Below the pieces are notes generated by a model. That model worked only from the letters and a program-made list of their open reading frames with translations, ran no database searches and was not told the DNA's origin. A program made the position numbers and the translations under genes. Of a stretch of 40,612 nucleotides of DNA, positions 32,332 through 39,039 are shown piece by piece. The stretch's first letter is position 1. The number at the start of each line of letters is the position of its first letter. The DNA is from Claveliimonas acetigenes. GTDB lineage: Bacteria; Bacillota; Clostridia; Lachnospirales; Lachnospiraceae. The stretch is from the NCBI RefSeq assembly GCF_025567385.1, contig NZ_JAOQJU010000033.1:1-40612 (forward strand). The letters are read 5' to 3'.

Positions 32332-32487
32332 TCAGAAACTTCCATTAGGATTTATAATCTCACCATAATCGCTTCCATCGTCAGTATTCACATCTCCTCC
32401 GTTACCCAGTCCACTGGTCTTCATAATATCCTCTACATTAAACATAACAACTTCCATCTCTGGGGTTATATAGTCTTTCTTGTTCAT
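32332..32487 (-). CDS. 51-residue peptide, possible precursor peptide
   Basis: A short frame on the minus strand: ATG at 32487, stop TGA at 32334-32332. It has a strong GGTGGAGGTGA ribosome site 10-12 nt upstream. The product begins MNKKDYITPEMEVVMFNVED, followed by IMKTSG and a Gly/Asn/Asp-rich tail. From memory, short proteins with a Y-x-x-PE-(x)-EVV-x-F-x-x-ED-(I/V) start and a variable low-complexity tail are common in Lachnospiraceae and look like leader-core precursors, but no function is established. It has no cysteine and no membrane helix. It lies 53 nt after the large secreted protein gene with no promoter between them, so it should share that transcript. Confidence 0.7.
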   Translation of the reverse strand: MNKKDYITPEMEVVMFNVEDIMKTSGLGNGGDVNTDDGSDYGEIINPNGSF

Positions 32488-32540
32488 TTTGCATTCACCT
32501 CCACCTTAAACAGCCATTCTATGAATCTCTGCATCTGCTA

Positions 32541-35500
32541 TTAAGGAACTTGTATCGTCGCTGTAGTACCCATAACAGTTGTACCATCCATCGTTGTCCA
32601 ATATGGAGTAATTGTCAGCGTTGTACCAGGCGATACATTTTCAAGCGTGTACACAAACAGATATTTCGCTTGATCTCCTCCAATCTGTGTCGGCTTAATT
32701 CCATTGTAAGAGGTATATACCTTCTTAATAGGCTCATTCCACTCGTTGCTTCCATTGTTTATAATAAATCCTGCTAAAGAGTAATCTAATGAATCCAACG
32801 CTGAATACATACGAATGTTATAAACCATACTTCCATCTTTATTATAGGAAGCGCGCTGGTATCTCACCTCCAAAACTCTCTTATCCACAAACTTCGCATA
32901 ATATCTTCCGGTAGTAACGCTGGAATCTGTCAACTGCTCCGTAAGCTCAGCATCTTCAAACCATCCGGCAAAGAGATCCCCATTTTCATTCGTTGGATAA
33001 GTGTATGTCTCCTCACTGCGATATGCAGAGATGTCATACTGTCCCTCTTTCAGAGCCGTTACCGTCCACATGCCAGACTCACCATCGACTTCCGCTGAAG
33101 CAAGCCCTTCTTGGCAATACTTGTAAGAAACCGGTGCGGAAAATTTTCCGCCATTTACAAAGTTACTGCAATCTTCGCTTACAATAGCTTCTGCATCCTC
33201 ATCCTTATTTGTAGTAATAAAGGTACCGCCGTCTACAGTCATCTTAATTTTTTCAACATCTGCCGTTCCATTCTTCTGTGTATTTTTCTCACACAATGCT
33301 GTACATCCCGTCAATGTTCCGCCGGAAATCGTTACCGTTATATCACGCTTTGTGTTATGCTGTGCCACTGCCACAGCAGCGCCAATTGTTGTTGTACCAT
33401 TGCCGTTTGGCTTTGTTTCCGTCCGCTCTGCAGTACCAGTAATCTCGCCTCCAGATACGTCTAACTCACCTGCACGGATTTCAATTCCCGTTATTCCTTT
33501 AATAGTTCCTCCGGTCACATTCAGCTTACCATACTGCGGCTGATAAATTGCAGTAGAACCATGTCCATCAACAGTTCCTCCGCTGATATTAATCACTGTC
33601 TGCCCATTATCCGTCTGTCCGCCATAACTTCCATTTCCGGAAATAGCAAACCAGCTTCCTTCAACGGTACAGTTTTCCTGTACATTTAAAACAGCTCCGT
33701 TTCCGACAATATAGATACCAGTACCGCCCACTTCATCCTCTAATATTTTACCATACACTCTTGCATTGCCTGAAACGGTAACTTCTGCAGGATAAGGCGC
33801 ATCATTACCATAACTGCAGTTTCCAGCAATACAGATTCCGGTGCCAGAACCATATACCTCGCTATCTCCTTTGATTTGTGCGCTTGTTTTCTCTCCACTA
33901 TTTGCATCAATAACAATTATTCCTGTAGATTTTGCAGCATCCGCGTTTACTTTACCACCGGTCATAGACATATTAGCTCCCAACTGAACCTGTACGCCTA
34001 CACTTTCTTCCGTATTTGAAATAACTTCTCCGCCGACCATAGTAAGGTTACCACTTGTTCCGGTCACAAGAATTCCAATCTCACCACCTGTCACCGTTCC
34101 ACTGTTCATAGTCACCTGACCCAGGCTTCGGATTCCAAAATTCTCTCCTGTTACAGCACTATTGTTATCCAAAGTAACAGTATTCCCTGCGTTCACCTGG
34201 ATTCCATTGTAACTCTTTTCTACTGTAATTCCATTCAGAACCACATCCGTCTCTGTTCCATCAATAAGAATGGGAACTACTGCATACCGCGTTTCCCCAG
34301 CACCATAGGTCGTAGCATCACATGTAATCGTTCCATCCTTCAGCGTTACATCTGCCGTAATTCCCAGCGCATAGGATACCGTTCCTTCTTCGTCTTTCAC
34401 GTTTTTCGTAACTGTATACCCTGCGAAATCCAGTGTCATCGGTTTTGCAATTACAATTGAGCTGACTTCTACATTCTTCTTCAGTGTTACAGTTGCATCA
34501 TCACTTGCCGCCGCAACAGCCTCTTCCAGAGATGCATAGTAGGTCTCATCTCCCGTTGCATTTGTTACAGATGCAGAAAAATCACCCACCTGCCATTTAT
34601 GAGCCGTTACCTTCTCCAATGCCACACCGGCAGCTAAATAGGTATCCTTCCAGTTATAGATAACGGACTCGTTTCTTATTGTATCATTTGTAAATGTACC
34701 ACCGGAAACTTTCACATTAGCGCCTTCACGAAATACAATTGCATACTGATAACCACAGATGCTTCCACCGGAAATATTCGCTGTAGCGTCAGCATCCAAA
34801 GTCACGCCACGAAAATAATCATTCGTAAGCGGTCCCTGAGTCATTCCGAGAATCTCTCCTCCGCTCATGTTCAATGTTCCTGTTCCAGTAACATATACAA
34901 CACCATTTGCTCCGGCATTCACTTTTTCAATCGTTCCGCCTGTCATATTTAAAGTTCCGTGAACCGTAACTTTTCCATTGATTTTTATGCCATCCTTAAC
35001 CGTCAGCGTCACACCCTCCGGAATTACAACATCTTCTTCTATATTTGTAAGAAGTTCAACAGAAGGCATTCCGGATTTCAGTGCGTCATTCAAAGTTGCA
35101 TAGTAAGAAGATACTTCGCCAGCGTTAGATGCTTTTGCAACAGCAGAAACAATCGCCAACGTATAAAATTCTTCTGTCGAGCTGCTCTGATAACTCTTTC
35201 CTTCAATAATCTTAACATCCTCAAAGCGATAGAACATCTTGGTATTTCCATAATCGTCAGATTTAAACGTGCCGCCTTCCAATCTTAAGGTATTGCCCTC
35301 GTAATTTACAACTGCATAATTCGTACCATAAATTTCACCGTCATAAATCACTGCATCTACGCCTGCATCTGCTGGAATATACAATCCACGGCTACTGCTT
35401 ATAGACTCAGTTGCTCCGTCAATCGTCCCGCCATTCATCGTAAATGTTCCGCCGGTTAATCTCACAGCCCCGTTAGAAATGTTAGTAGCGCTCACCGTGC

Positions 35501-36644
35501 TTCCTTCATTCATTATAAGCTTGCCACTACTGGTAATCGCATTTCCGGACACAGCTGAAACTATGCCTTTCACTTCCATAGAACCATTATTTACAACATT
35601 TCCACTTATAGCGCCATTTACGACTAATGTTCCATTATTGGTAACTCTCCCTGCAATCGCAGCACCTTCGTTAACCGTCAGCGTTTTTCCCTCCGGAACC
35701 GTTACATTTTCTGTCATCGCTCCCAGCACTTCTACTGTCGTACCTGCCTTTAAGGCAGCAGCGACTGTCGGATAATAGACATTATCTTCCGTTTTTACAC
35801 TGCTCGTTGCACCCGATCCGATTGTCCATGTTTTCCCATCTTGATATACGGATGAACCCTCGGCAATATTGGAAAGATATGTACCATTAATCACATTGGT
35901 TCCAGAAGAACAATTCAACATAACATTCTGAATTGAAAAATCACTGTTCAAGCCACCACTGCGGATAAGCAGTGCAATATCAACTGCATTAATAGTACCG
36001 CCGGTTATGCTTCCTGAAGCATCTGCATTATTGTTGAATCCAAGACCTCGCCCATAATTGGTCGACTTCTTTTCCGAAGTAATGGTTCCGCCACTCATCT
36101 CAAAGCTTCCTTTTATGATGTAAACCGCCCCATTGTTATCGGAATCCTTCGCAGTTACCGCTGCACCTTCTCCTATTTGGACTGTTCCTCGGCTAATGAT
36201 TGCAGACCCTTGCGAATCATAAGTAATCGCACCGTTCACAATCAACTTACCGCCCTCCTGGACTTCGACTTGTCCATTCAGACTGGCGCCAGCTGCAATC
36301 TCCAGAGTTATACCATCTTTGACAACAACCGTTTCGTTCTCAATAGCCTCACCGACCAGAGAAACCGTATTGCCAGACACGGCTTCTGCCATTGCTTCTT
36401 GCAGAGTCGCATACGCCGTATCTCCAATCTTCGCAACCTTCACGCCCTCATTTTCCGGCACATTATCAATTGCCTGTACATCCTCGCCGTCTGTCGCATC
36501 TAAGACTTGTACCGAATTCGTTGCATTATCCTCTCCATTCCCGTCATCTGCTTCGTCCGCAAATACCGGAACATTCAAAGACAAGACCATAGCGGCTGTC
36601 AACAGAAGCGACAGAGCTTTTTTCAGTTTCTTTTTTTGTCTCAT
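32541..36644 (-). CDS. Large secreted repeat protein (beta-helix type surface protein)
   Basis: 1367 residues. A signal peptide is clear (KKKLKKALSLLLTAAMVLSL, cut near VFADEA). The bulk consists of at least four long modules, each opening with a Y-A-(T/S)-L-x-x-A motif (TAYATLQEAMAEA, YYPTVAAALKAG, YYATLNDALKSG, YYASLEEAVAAA). Each continues with short turns such as LTVNEGAAIAGRVTNNGTLV and many copies of G-G-x-(F/I)-x-M-x-G-G, as in right-handed beta-helix proteins. Near the C-terminus (about 1225-1270) is a GWFEDAELTE segment of the InlB B-repeat type. No LPxTG sorting signal is visible, so how it is held at the surface is unknown. Its promoter lies inside the invertible segment at 36711-37941. 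Confidence 0.85.
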   Translation of the reverse strand: MRQKKKLKKALSLLLTAAMVLSLNVPVFADEADDGNGEDNATNSVQVLDATDGEDVQAIDNVPENEGVKVAKIGDTAYATLQEAMAEAVSGNTVSLVGEAIENETVVVKDGITLEIAAGASLNGQVEVQEGGKLIVNGAITYDSQGSAIISRGTVQIGEGAAVTAKDSDNNGAVYIIKGSFEMSGGTITSEKKSTNYGRGLGFNNNADASGSITGGTINAVDIALLIRSGGLNSDFSIQNVMLNCSSGTNVINGTYLSNIAEGSSVYQDGKTWTIGSGATSSVKTEDNVYYPTVAAALKAGTTVEVLGAMTENVTVPEGKTLTVNEGAAIAGRVTNNGTLVVNGAISGNVVNNGSMEVKGIVSAVSGNAITSSGKLIMNEGSTVSATNISNGAVRLTGGTFTMNGGTIDGATESISSSRGLYIPADAGVDAVIYDGEIYGTNYAVVNYEGNTLRLEGGTFKSDDYGNTKMFYRFEDVKIIEGKSYQSSSTEEFYTLAIVSAVAKASNAGEVSSYYATLNDALKSGMPSVELLTNIEEDVVIPEGVTLTVKDGIKINGKVTVHGTLNMTGGTIEKVNAGANGVVYVTGTGTLNMSGGEILGMTQGPLTNDYFRGVTLDADATANISGGSICGYQYAIVFREGANVKVSGGTFTNDTIRNESVIYNWKDTYLAAGVALEKVTAHKWQVGDFSASVTNATGDETYYASLEEAVAAASDDATVTLKKNVEVSSIVIAKPMTLDFAGYTVTKNVKDEEGTVSYALGITADVTLKDGTITCDATTYGAGETRYAVVPILIDGTETDVVLNGITVEKSYNGIQVNAGNTVTLDNNSAVTGENFGIRSLGQVTMNSGTVTGGEIGILVTGTSGNLTMVGGEVISNTEESVGVQVQLGANMSMTGGKVNADAAKSTGIIVIDANSGEKTSAQIKGDSEVYGSGTGICIAGNCSYGNDAPYPAEVTVSGNARVYGKILEDEVGGTGIYIVGNGAVLNVQENCTVEGSWFAISGNGSYGGQTDNGQTVINISGGTVDGHGSTAIYQPQYGKLNVTGGTIKGITGIEIRAGELDVSGGEITGTAERTETKPNGNGTTTIGAAVAVAQHNTKRDITVTISGGTLTGCTALCEKNTQKNGTADVEKIKMTVDGGTFITTNKDEDAEAIVSEDCSNFVNGGKFSAPVSYKYCQEGLASAEVDGESGMWTVTALKEGQYDISAYRSEETYTYPTNENGDLFAGWFEDAELTEQLTDSSVTTGRYYAKFVDKRVLEVRYQRASYNKDGSMVYNIRMYSALDSLDYSLAGFIINNGSNEWNEPIKKVYTSYNGIKPTQIGGDQAKYLFVYTLENVSPGTTLTITPYWTTMDGTTVMGTTATIQVP

Positions 36645-36710
36645 TTCTTTGATTTCCTTTCTTAATATTTTCCCTTATACCTGAATTATTTACTCCTCCT
36701 TTTCCGCAAA

Positions 36711-36741
36711 ATAACCATGAAGCACGGCACTTCATGACGGA
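36711..36741 (+). repeat. Left inverted repeat of the invertible segment
   Basis: 31 bp, the exact reverse complement of 37911-37941. Inside it CATGAAG and CTTCATG form 7-bp inverted arms around the 7-bp asymmetric centre CACGGCA, the plan of a tyrosine-recombinase core site. Outside the 31 bp the two flanks differ at once. Confidence 0.9.
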
Positions 36742-36768
36742 TTACAGGGAATGCAATAATCTAATAAA

Positions 36769-36797
36769 ACTATACTCTTTTAAATCTTAAAAATCAA
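36769..36797 (-). promoter_or_regulatory. Promoter of the surface-protein operon, inside the invertible segment
   Basis: TTGATT (36797-36792), a 17-bp spacer and TATAGT (36774-36769) on the minus strand. The transcript would start near 36762, pass through the left repeat and reach the start codon of the secreted protein at 36644, which has an AAAGGA site. The rightward recombinase promoter is less clear; a TATACT near 36872 has no good -35. Confidence 0.65.
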
Positions 36798-36915
36798 TGC
36801 AACTATCGTAATATGCGCGGTTTTATTCGTTTTTTACTATGAATTTTTCCATTTTATCATTTTTTTCATTATTATACTAATCATGCCATTATATTTTACA
36901 GAAAGGAGCCATAAG

Positions 36916-37890
36916 ATGAAAGTTAGTCAATTACTCAATGAATGGCTGTTATCCATACAGCCCACTGTCAAAGAATCTACGTATGCTAAATACAGTTTCC
37001 TGGTTCAGAAACATATTAATTCTGAATTAGGGGACATTCTTCTGTCTAATCTGACAACAGAGGACATTTCTTGTTTTACTGCCGGTAAATTAAACGGCGG
37101 AAATCTATCCGACGGCAGCGCATTATCCCCAAAAACAGTTGCCGATCTTTTGTCCATTCTAAAACTGGCATTGACATTTGCAGCTGAAAGAAATTACCCT
37201 TGTCCCAATCATATCATTATTAAAAAACCCCGGCAGACCCTTCCGCAAATACAGGTTCTTTCTGTGGAGGAGCAGGAAAAGCTGGAGCAATATATCTTTA
37301 CCCATTTTGAACCTGCCGGTATCGGAATCATTCTCAGTTTATACACGGGGCTTCGCATTGGTGAAGTCTGCGCTCTTAAGTGGGGTGATTTTAATTTCGA
37401 AAACAATATTTTATATATCAGGCGCACGATTATGCGCATCCAGGACAAAACTCACGGTGCGGCACATAAAACAAAGATTCTTATTGACCGTCCAAAGACA
37501 GAATGCTCTGTCCGCAGCATTCCTCTTCCTGCATTTCTTGTTAATTTTCTTACTCCTTATCAGAGGAAAGATTCCTACTACATTTTAACTGACAGCGAAG
37601 CCTGGCTCGAACCGCGGGGATACTACAGGAAATATAAGAGGATTTTAAGCAAATGTAATTTATCAGAATACAACTATCATGCATTGCGCCATACATTTGC
37701 CACAAGATGTATGGAGCAGGAATTTGATCTCAAATCCTTATCCGAGATACTGGGACACGCTAATGTATCTACTACCCTTCAGCGCTATGTACATCCTTCC
37801 ATGAATGTAAAACGCCGCCAGATGGAACGGTTGGAAAATCTTGCAGTTTGTGGTCGGATTTGCGGTCAGAAAAAATTGACAAATGTATAA
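36916..37890 (+). CDS. Tyrosine recombinase (probable DNA invertase)
   Basis: 324 residues from the ATG at 36916, 8 nt after AAAGGAG. The N-terminal SAM-like DNA-binding domain (about 1-85, LLNEWLLSIQPTVKESTYAK) is followed by the catalytic domain with a full set of residues: Arg147 (TGLRIGEVCALKW), His255 and Arg258 (HALRHTFATR), His281 (LGHANVSTTLQ) and Tyr291 (RYVHPSMN). It resembles phage and conjugative-element integrases, but no excisionase, relaxase or phage gene is near. Instead it lies alone between two perfect inverted repeats, next to a surface-protein promoter, so a site-specific invertase role is more likely than integration. The frame also opens 11 codons earlier, without a ribosome site. 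Confidence 0.9.
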   Translation: MKVSQLLNEWLLSIQPTVKESTYAKYSFLVQKHINSELGDILLSNLTTEDISCFTAGKLNGGNLSDGSALSPKTVADLLSILKLALTFAAERNYPCPNHIIIKKPRQTLPQIQVLSVEEQEKLEQYIFTHFEPAGIGIILSLYTGLRIGEVCALKWGDFNFENNILYIRRTIMRIQDKTHGAAHKTKILIDRPKTECSVRSIPLPAFLVNFLTPYQRKDSYYILTDSEAWLEPRGYYRKYKRILSKCNLSEYNYHALRHTFATRCMEQEFDLKSLSEILGHANVSTTLQRYVHPSMNVKRRQMERLENLAVCGRICGQKKLTNV

Positions 37891-37894
37891 GGCA

Positions 37895-37914
37895 GAACAA
37901 AGCGGACAAGTCCG
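37895..37914 (+). repeat. Dispersed GCGGACAARTCCG repeat, copy 4
   Basis: GAACAAAGCGGACAAGTCCG starts 5 bp after the recombinase stop codon and runs directly into the right inverted repeat, sharing its first four bases (TCCG). In the other copies the following bases are related but different (for example CTTCGAACTCCC). Confidence 0.7.
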
Positions 37915-37941
37915 TCATGAAGTGCCGTGCTTCATGGTTAT
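37911..37941 (-). repeat. Right inverted repeat of the invertible segment
   Basis: 31 bp, identical to the left repeat read in the opposite direction. It starts 21 bp after the recombinase stop codon and is followed 17 bp later by a hairpin terminator outside the segment. Confidence 0.9.
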
Positions 37942-37958
37942 CTTCTCTAAAAATAAAT

Positions 37959-37993
37959 GCGCAGGCAGTAATGTTTCATTTTACTGCCTGCGC
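37959..37993. terminator. Terminator overlapping the end of the GIY-YIG gene
   Basis: A perfect 13-bp stem (GCGCAGGCAGTAA with TTACTGCCTGCGC) and a 9-nt loop. On the minus strand it is followed by ATTTATTTTT and stops the GIY-YIG transcript; one arm encodes the last codons of that gene. On the plus strand the tail is AATTATTATTT, so it may also stop transcription coming out of the invertible segment. Confidence 0.75.
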
Positions 37994-38224
37994 AATTATT
38001 ATTTCCTTTTGTCTCCTTGTCATCTTTTTTATCGCATACTCCCGTCTCTGCGCCTCCTCCTTCGTCTCAAAAGTCTCATAATATACCAGCTCCACCGGCG
38101 TCCTGCTGCGCGTATATTTGGCGCCCCGCCCTTCGTTATGCGCCTTCACACGTTTATCCAGATCATTCGTCCATCCCGTATAGAGTGTTCCGTCCTTGCA
38201 TTTTAAAATATAGGTATAATTCAT
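37976..38224 (-). CDS. GIY-YIG nuclease family protein
   Basis: 82 residues, the typical single-domain length of the YhbQ/YazA (UPF0213) group. YTYILKCKDGTLYTGWTNDL carries the GIY-YIG motif as YIL...YTG. The Arg in LDKRVKAHNEGRGAKYTRSR and the Glu in ETKEEAQRREYAIKKM complete the catalytic set. These small proteins are probable structure-specific DNA nucleases with a poorly known role. The last codons lie in a terminator stem. It is transcribed toward the invertible segment. Confidence 0.92.
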   Translation of the reverse strand: MNYTYILKCKDGTLYTGWTNDLDKRVKAHNEGRGAKYTRSRTPVELVYYETFETKEEAQRREYAIKKMTRRQKEIIIAQAVK

Positions 38225-38315
38225 CTTTCCGCGCCCCCTTCTTACGCTCTCAAATCATATATTTCCCTAATTATTATTGCATATTTCCCAAAGCAAAAGC
38301 AAACAATTTCATTTC

Positions 38316-38378
38316 GGTACAGGGTAAATGTTAATTTAGGACGTAGTAAAGCGACACTTTACTACGTCCTAAATTAAC
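38316..38378 (-). repeat. Palindromic dispersed element, copy B
   Basis: GGTACAGGGTAAAT followed by a palindrome with 24-bp arms (38330-38353 and 38355-38378) and a central A. Compared with copy A two bases differ in the left arm (GGGGAC becomes TAGGAC) and the matching two differ in the right arm, so pairing is kept. One further pair is a mismatch on the plus strand and G-T on the minus strand. Its right arm contains the spmB stop codon. Confidence 0.85.
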
Positions 38379-38881
38379 ACGCTTGCCACAAGCCCGGCGA
38401 GGGTGGCTAACAACGCCCCTGGCAGGGTATACCGGGTTTTTGAGATTTTCGCTGTCATAAAGTACACACTCATCGTGTAAAAAATAGTTTCGGTACATGC
38501 CATGCTGATAGATGCAATCCTGCCGATATAAGAATCTGTCCCATATTCTTTGTATAAATCCAGCAGAAGCCCTGTGGCGGCGGATGAGGAAAACATCTTT
38601 ACCACCGTAAGCGGCACCAGCTCGCCGGGGAATCCGATGTAATCCGTAAATCTCCCAATCAGCGCTGAAAGCATATCCAGGAATCCTGATGCCCTTAAAA
38701 TCCCCACGGCAATCATAAGCGCAATTAACGTGGGCATAATCTTAATCACCGTGAAGAACCCGTTCCTGGCTCCTTTTATAAAGACATCGTAGACTTCTAC
38801 TTTCATCAGGATTCCATAGCATACGATTCCAAAGATTACCATTGGTATAATAAAATCTGACACGAATAACAGCATTTTCAT
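38369..38881 (-). CDS. spmB: Spore maturation protein SpmB
   Basis: 170 residues, a membrane protein of the nucleoside-recognition (Gate) family. IIPMVIFGIVCYGILMKVEV, FIKGARNGFFTVIKIMPTLI, LTVVKMFSSSAATGLLLDLY and SMACTETIFYTMSVYFMTAK are SpmB hallmarks. In B. subtilis SpmA and SpmB are both needed for full dehydration of the spore core. Here spmA is not next to it; the upstream 158 bp are noncoding. The stop codon TAG and the codons for the last residues lie inside a palindromic repeat (copy B), so the C-terminal end may have been changed by that insertion. Confidence 0.93.
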   Translation of the reverse strand: MKMLLFVSDFIIPMVIFGIVCYGILMKVEVYDVFIKGARNGFFTVIKIMPTLIALMIAVGILRASGFLDMLSALIGRFTDYIGFPGELVPLTVVKMFSSSAATGLLLDLYKEYGTDSYIGRIASISMACTETIFYTMSVYFMTAKISKTRYTLPGALLATLAGLVASVLI

Positions 38882-39039
38882 AAGACAGCTTCCTTCTGTT
38901 CAGACTGCTTTATCCTACCATATGCTTTTCTTTTTTCATATATAACACTACTTTTGGCTACCTTAACCTACCGTCGCCTGTGCCCTGCGGGTAAAAGCCA
39001 GTCGAATCAACTGAGCAACTGGCAATCCGAGAGTTCATT
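38882..39039. other. Intergenic region with a repeat-like segment
   Basis: About 158 bp between spmB and the radical SAM gene. It includes GGGTAAAAGCCAGT (38989-39002), which resembles GGGCAAAAGCCAGT in palindromic element A, and a GCCAGT / ACTGGC inverted pair (38997-39023). It may be a remnant of the same or a related dispersed element. No promoter for spmB was clear. Confidence 0.35.

Larger units (their letters stand above)
36711..37941. mobile_element. Predicted invertible DNA segment with its own recombinase
   Basis: A 1231-bp segment bounded by a perfect 31-bp inverted repeat (36711-36741 and 37911-37941). It contains one gene, a tyrosine recombinase, and a leftward promoter for the secreted repeat protein whose start codon is 67 bp outside the left repeat. 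In the present orientation that promoter faces the surface gene. After inversion it would face right, toward a strong hairpin terminator (37959-37993), and the recombinase gene would run leftward with its stop about 118 bp from the surface gene. Inversion is inferred from structure; no reads were available to show it. Confidence 0.7.

Noticed and set aside
36544..36735. 63-codon leftward frame starting in the left inverted repeat (MKCRASW...)
   Set aside because: It begins at an ATG inside the repeat and overlaps the signal peptide of the surface protein in another frame. The same text appears at the right repeat only because the repeat is duplicated.
38990..39030. tRNA-like text (GTCGAATCAACTGAGCAACTGGC)
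   Set aside because: No acceptor stem, anticodon arm or T-loop can be arranged around it. It looks like a repeat remnant.
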